DNA of 64,000 nt from NCBI GenBank assembly GCA_002007465.1, contig LNAC01000739.1:65090-129089 (forward strand), written 5' to 3'. This document shows, piece after piece, positions 60,597 to 64,000 of the stretch. The first letter of the stretch is position 1, and each line of letters begins with the position of its first letter. The stretch is from Ailurus styani. Taxonomy: Eukaryota; Chordata; Mammalia; Carnivora; Ailuridae. The notes beneath the pieces were generated by a model, which saw only the letters and a list, made by a program, of their open reading frames with translations, was not told the DNA's origin and did not search any database. Made by a program: the position numbers and the translations under genes.

Positions 60597-60843
60597 AAAA
60601 GCTATTAATGTAATGAGGTGCAATAAAAAATGGAGGCTCTTACTGCTAGGATAAATGAGGCAGAAGAGAGAATTAGTGACATAGAAGACCAAATGATAGA
60701 GAATACAGAAGCTGACCAAAAGAGAGACAAAAACTACTGGACCATGAGGGGAGAATTTGAGAGATAAGTGATACCATAAAACAAAACAATATTAGAATAA
60801 TTGGGATCCCAGAAGAAGAAGAGAGAGAAGGGCAGAAGGTATA

Positions 60844-61377
60844 TTGGAGCAAATTATAGTAGCAAAAGTCCCAAATTTGGTGAAGGACACAAGCATCAAA
60901 ATCCAGGAGGCACAGAGAACCCCCCACAAAATCAAAAGACACAGGGTATCAGGATGGATTAAAAAACAAGACCCATTGATATGCTGTCTACAAGAAACTC
61001 ATTTTAGACCCAAAGACACCTCCATATTTAAAGTAATGGGGTGGAAAACAATTTATCATGCTAATGGACACCAAAAGAAAGCTGGGGTGGCAATCCTTAT
61101 ATCAGATAAATCATATTTTAAGCCAAAAACTATAATAAGAGGTGAGGAAGGACACTATATCATACTTAAAGGGTCTGTCCAACAAGAAGACCTAACAATT
61201 TTAAATGTCTATGCGCCTAACATGAGAGCAGTCAATTATATCAACCAATTAATAACAAAATCAAAGAAATACATCAACAATAATACAATAATAGGATGGG
61301 ACTTTAACACCTCCCTTACTGAAATGGACAGAACATCTTACGCAAAAGATCAACAAGGAAATAAAGGCTTTAAATGA
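60844..61377 (+). pseudogene. chimeric L1 ORF: ORF1 remnant fused to ORF2 endonuclease
   Basis: An open frame of 177 codons from a TTG with no ATG start. The first ~30 codons are ORF1 (VPNLVKDTSIKIQEAQRTP). At about 60930-60936 it passes without a stop into the ORF2 APE-like endonuclease (IKRHRVSGWIKKQDPLICC). Visible endonuclease residues are QETHF (catalytic glutamate), VYAPN (tyrosine) and DFN (aspartate and asparagine). The N-terminal strand carrying the first catalytic asparagine is lost, as are the later SDH residues, so it should be inactive. Confidence 0.88.
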
Positions 61378-61637
61378 CACACTGGACCAGCTGGACATCA
61401 CAGATATATTTAGAACATTCCATCCCAAAGCAACAGACTACACATTCTTCTCTAGTGCACATAGAACATTCTCCAGGATAGATCACATCCTGGGTAACAA
61501 ATCAGGTCTCAACCGCTACCAAAAGATTGGGATCATTCCTTACATATTTCAGACCATAACGCTCTGAAACTAGAACTCAATCACAAGAGGAAATTTGGAA
61601 AGAATCAAATACATGGCAGCTAAAGAATATCCTACTA

Positions 61638-61838
61638 GGGCGTCTGGGTGGCTCAGTGGATTAAAGCCTCTGCTTTTGGCTCAGGTCATGATCTCAGCGC
61701 CCTGGGATTGAGGCCCGCATTGGGCTCTCTGCTCAGCGAGGAGCCTGCTTCCTGCTTCCTCCTCTCCCTGTCTCTGCCTGCCTCTNNNNNNNNNNNNNNN
61801 NNNNNNNNNNNNNNAAATAAAATCTTAAAAAAAAAAAA
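61638..61838 (+). mobile_element. CAN SINE, young subtype B-like, with gap
   Basis: Sense SINE (GCGTCTGGGTGGCTCAGTGG) with a GCTTCCTGCTTCC duplication. The body is cut by 29 Ns. TSD AAGAATATCCTACTA at 61623-61637 and AAGAACATCCTACTA at 61839-61853. Confidence 0.95.
61786..61814. other. assembly gap, 29 Ns
   Basis: A run of 29 Ns in the CT-rich part of the SINE, where neighbours have TCTCTCTGCCTGCC repeats. Confidence 1.
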
Positions 61839-62106
61839 AAGAACATCCTACTAAAGAATGAATGGGTCAACCAGGAAATTAAAGAAAAATTTAAAAAATT
61901 CATGGAAACAAATGAAAATGAAAACACAACTGTTCAAAATCTTTGGGACACAGCAAAGGCAGTCCTTAGAGGCAAGTATATAACAATAAGAGCCTTTCTT
62001 AAGAAACAAGAAAGGTCTCAAGTACACAACCTAACCTACACAATACCTAAAGGAGCTGGAGAAAGAACAGCAAAGAAAGCCTAATCCCAGCAAAAGAAGA
62101 GAAATA

Positions 62107-62308
62107 GGGCGCCTGGGTGGCTCAGTGGGTTAAAGCCTCTGCTTTTGGCTCAGGTCATGATCTCAGCGTCCTGGGATCGAGGCCCACATGGGGCTCCCTG
62201 CTCAGTGGGGAGTCTGCTTCCTCCTCTCCCTGTCTCTCGGCCTGCCTCTCTGCCTACTTGTAATCTCTCTCTCCGTGTCAAATAAATAAATAAAATCTTA
62301 AAAAAAAA
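62107..62308 (+). mobile_element. CAN SINE, young subtype B
   Basis: Full-length sense SINE. The exact TSD AAAAGAAGAGAAATA is at 62092-62106 and 62309-62323. It carries CTCAGCGTCCTGGG and CTACTTGTAATCTCTCTC. Confidence 0.98.
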
Positions 62309-62368
62309 AAAAGAAGAGAAATAATAAAGACTGGAGCAGAAATCAATGAAATAGAAACCAAAAGAACA

Positions 62369-62623
62369 GTGGAACAAATCAATGAAACCAGGAGCTTGTT
62401 CTTTGAAAGAATTAATAAGATTGATAAAACCCTGGCCAGACTTATCCAAAAGAAAAGAGAAAGGACTCAAATTAATAAAATCATGAATGAAAGAGGAGAG
62501 ATCACAACCAACACCAAAGAAATACAAACAATTAAAAGAACATATTATGAGAAACCCTACACCAGCAAATTTGACAATCTGGAAGAAATGGATGTATTCC
62601 TAGACACATATGAACTGTCATAA
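62369..62623 (+). pseudogene. L1 ORF2 linker fragment
   Basis: 84 codons of ORF2 between endonuclease and [38 protein letters not shown] and [14 protein letters not shown], ending at a premature stop. It continues in another frame with the RT fingers block [12 protein letters not shown] at about 62710. Confidence 0.9.
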
Positions 62624-62916
62624 CTGAACCAGGAAGAAACAGAAAACCCAAAAGGACCCATAACCCATAAGGAGATTGAAGCAGTCATCAAAAATTTCCC
62701 AAAAAACAAGAACCCAGGGCCAGACGGCTTCCCAGGGGAATTCTACCAAATATTTAAAGAAGAATTAATACCTATTCTCCTGAAACTATTCCCAAAAAAG
62801 AAATGGAAGGAAAACTTCCAAACTCATTTTATGAGGCCAGCATTGCCTTGATCTCAAAACCAGACAAAGACCCCATCGAAAAGGAAAATACCAATATCCT
62901 TGATGAATATGGATGC

Positions 62917-62970
62917 AGTCAGTTAAGTGTACAACTCTTGATTTCAGCTCAGGTCATGATCTCAGGGTCT
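62917..62970 (+). mobile_element. 54-bp internal CAN SINE fragment in L1 RT
   Basis: AGTCAGTTAAGTGTACAACT, then TTGATTTCAGCTCAGGTCAT and GATCTCAGGGTCT. L1 codons for 'atggatgcaaaaattctcac' are split exactly around it, with TGCA at both sides. The SINE head, B-box and tail are missing. Confidence 0.88.
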
Positions 62971-63137
62971 TGCAAAAATTCTCACTAAAATACAAAAGCC
63001 AATAGGATCCAACAGTACATTAAAAGGATTATTCACCAGAACCAAGTGGGATTTATTCCGGGCTGCAAGGTTGGTTCAACATTCGCAAATCAATCAATGT
63101 GATATAATACATTAATAAAAGAAAAAACAAGAACCAT

Positions 63138-63699
63138 ATGATACTCTCAATAGATGCTGAAAAAGCATTTGACAAAGTATGGCATCCTTTCTTGATCAAA
63201 ACTCTCCACAGTATAGGCATAGAGGGTACATACCTCAATATAATCAAAGCCATCTATGAAAAACCCACAGCAAATATCATTCTCAATGGAAAAACTGACA
63301 GCTTTTCTCCTAAGGTCAGGAACATGGCAGGGATGTCCACTATCACCACTGCTATTCAACATAGTACTAGAAGGCCTAGCCTCAGCAATCAGACAACAAA
63401 AAGAAATAAAAGGCATCCAAATCGGCAAAGAAGAAGTCAAATTCTCACCCTTTGCAGATGATATGATACTCTATGTGGAAAACCCAAAAGACTCCATTCC
63501 AAAATTGCTAGAACTCATACAAGAATTCAGTAAAGTGTCAGGATATAAAACCATTGCACAGAAAGCAGTTGCATTTCTATATACCAACAAGACAGAAGAA
63601 AGAGAAATTAAGGAATCGATCCCATTTACAATTGCAACCATAAGATATCTAGGAATAAACCTAACCAAAGAGGCAGAGAATCTATACTCAGAAAACTAA
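63138..63699 (+). pseudogene. L1 ORF2 reverse transcriptase fragment
   Basis: Two overlapping frames cover the RT palm. 63138-63300 gives [19 protein letters not shown] (the catalytic-site A motif with [10 protein letters not shown]). From 63256 the next frame gives [16 protein letters not shown] and [15 protein letters not shown] (FADD at 63451-63462), then [25 protein letters not shown] reads WQGCPLSP. It stops at 63699. A frameshift near 63300 separates the halves, so this is an inactive but well-preserved domain. Confidence 0.94.
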
Positions 63700-64000
63700 A
63701 AAGTACTCATGAAAGAAATTGAGGAAGACACAAAGAAATGGAAAAAATGGGAAAACATTCCATCCTCATGGATTGGAAGAACAAATATTGTAAAAATATG
63801 CTACCTAGAGCAATCTACACATTTAATGCAATCCGCATCAAAATACCAGGAATTTTTTTCAAAGAAATGGAACAAATAATCCTAAAATATATGGAACCAG
63901 AAAGACCCTGAATAGCCAGAGGAATGTTGAAAAAGAAAACCAAAGTTGATGGCATCACAATTCCAGACTTGAAGCTCTATTACAAAGCTGTCATCATCAA

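Larger units (their letters stand above)
59930..64000 (+). mobile_element. L1 LINE, best-preserved copy, runs off the window end
   Basis: Order: 5' UTR or ORF1 leader ('gtcccaggagttcagctaga'), SINE, ORF1 N-terminal piece (60360), decayed ORF1 middle, in-frame ORF1-endonuclease chimera (60844), endonuclease end, SINE (61638), linker, SINE (62107), RT (63138-63699, FADD at 63451-63462) and the start of the C-terminal domain at the window edge. ORF1's C-terminal half and the ORF2 start are deleted, so it could not have moved in this state. It is closest in sequence to the L1 at 4.3 kb. Confidence 0.95.

Noticed and set aside
1..64000. About 90 short open frames of 60-180 codons
   Set aside because: Apart from the L1 pieces listed as pseudogenes, none shows a domain, splice context or codon pattern that I can defend. 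Many lie on SINE or LTR sequence or mirror an L1 frame on the other strand.

Overview
This is a mammalian nuclear DNA window with no functional protein-coding gene that I can support. Its composition is AT-rich and it is full of retrotransposons. The dominant repeat is a tRNA-Lys-derived CAN SINE (SINEC family) with the head GGGCGCCTGGGTGGCTCAG and a tail close to AAATAAATAAAATCTTAAAA. That repeat places the sequence in Carnivora, Caniformia. The youngest copies carry GTGGGTTAAAGCCTCTGC after the A-box region, a form I associate with weasel-family (mustelid) genomes; the family assignment is an inference. I count 33 CAN SINEs long enough to be clear insertions and 2 short internal fragments. 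Most have readable target-site duplications (TSDs).

Layout. 1-4.3 kb: three SINEs, an MLT1-type LTR, a GATA microsatellite and weak MIRs. 4.3-8.9 kb: a 5'-truncated L1 (ORF2 plus 3' end) with two SINE insertions and an assembly scar, then an older L1 tail and a head-to-head SINE pair. 8.9-12.6 kb: mostly unique DNA with MIR and L2 relics. 12.7-15.3 kb: a degraded L1 followed by a second L1 3' end. 15.3-19.3 kb: the longest repeat-poor block. 19.5-29.6 kb: two MaLR LTRs, two old L1 tails, another head-to-head SINE pair, a hAT-type MER element and L2. 29.6-37.0 kb: one ancient L1 (ORF1-like region through 3' end) interrupted by a younger L1 with a 5' inversion, an MLT1-type LTR and several SINEs. 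37-46 kb: mostly unique sequence, an exon-like island near 37.1 kb, an MLT1-type LTR split by a SINE, and an antisense L1. 46.0-50.7 kb: an old L1 whose GC-rich 5' region is joined directly to the ORF2 endonuclease end. 50.7-59.9 kb: SINEs, an antisense L1 tail, a young L1 3' UTR and MIRs. 59.9-64.0 kb: the best-preserved L1, on the + strand and running off the window end; it has an ORF1 piece, an in-frame ORF1-endonuclease chimera, and RT with an FADD motif, and it is broken by SINEs.

Nothing here works together as a pathway. The window reads as intergenic or intronic DNA whose history is layered L1 and SINE retrotransposition, with L1 supplying the machinery that mobilised the SINEs. I did not find a new biological system. 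The most useful observations are the nested insertion order at 29.6-37 kb, the twin-priming L1, the ORF1-endonuclease chimera, the single-N duplicated joints, two diagnostic young SINE sublineages, and a possible unannotated exon at about 37.04-37.21 kb. Repeat family names are from memory of consensus sequences and were not checked by alignment.
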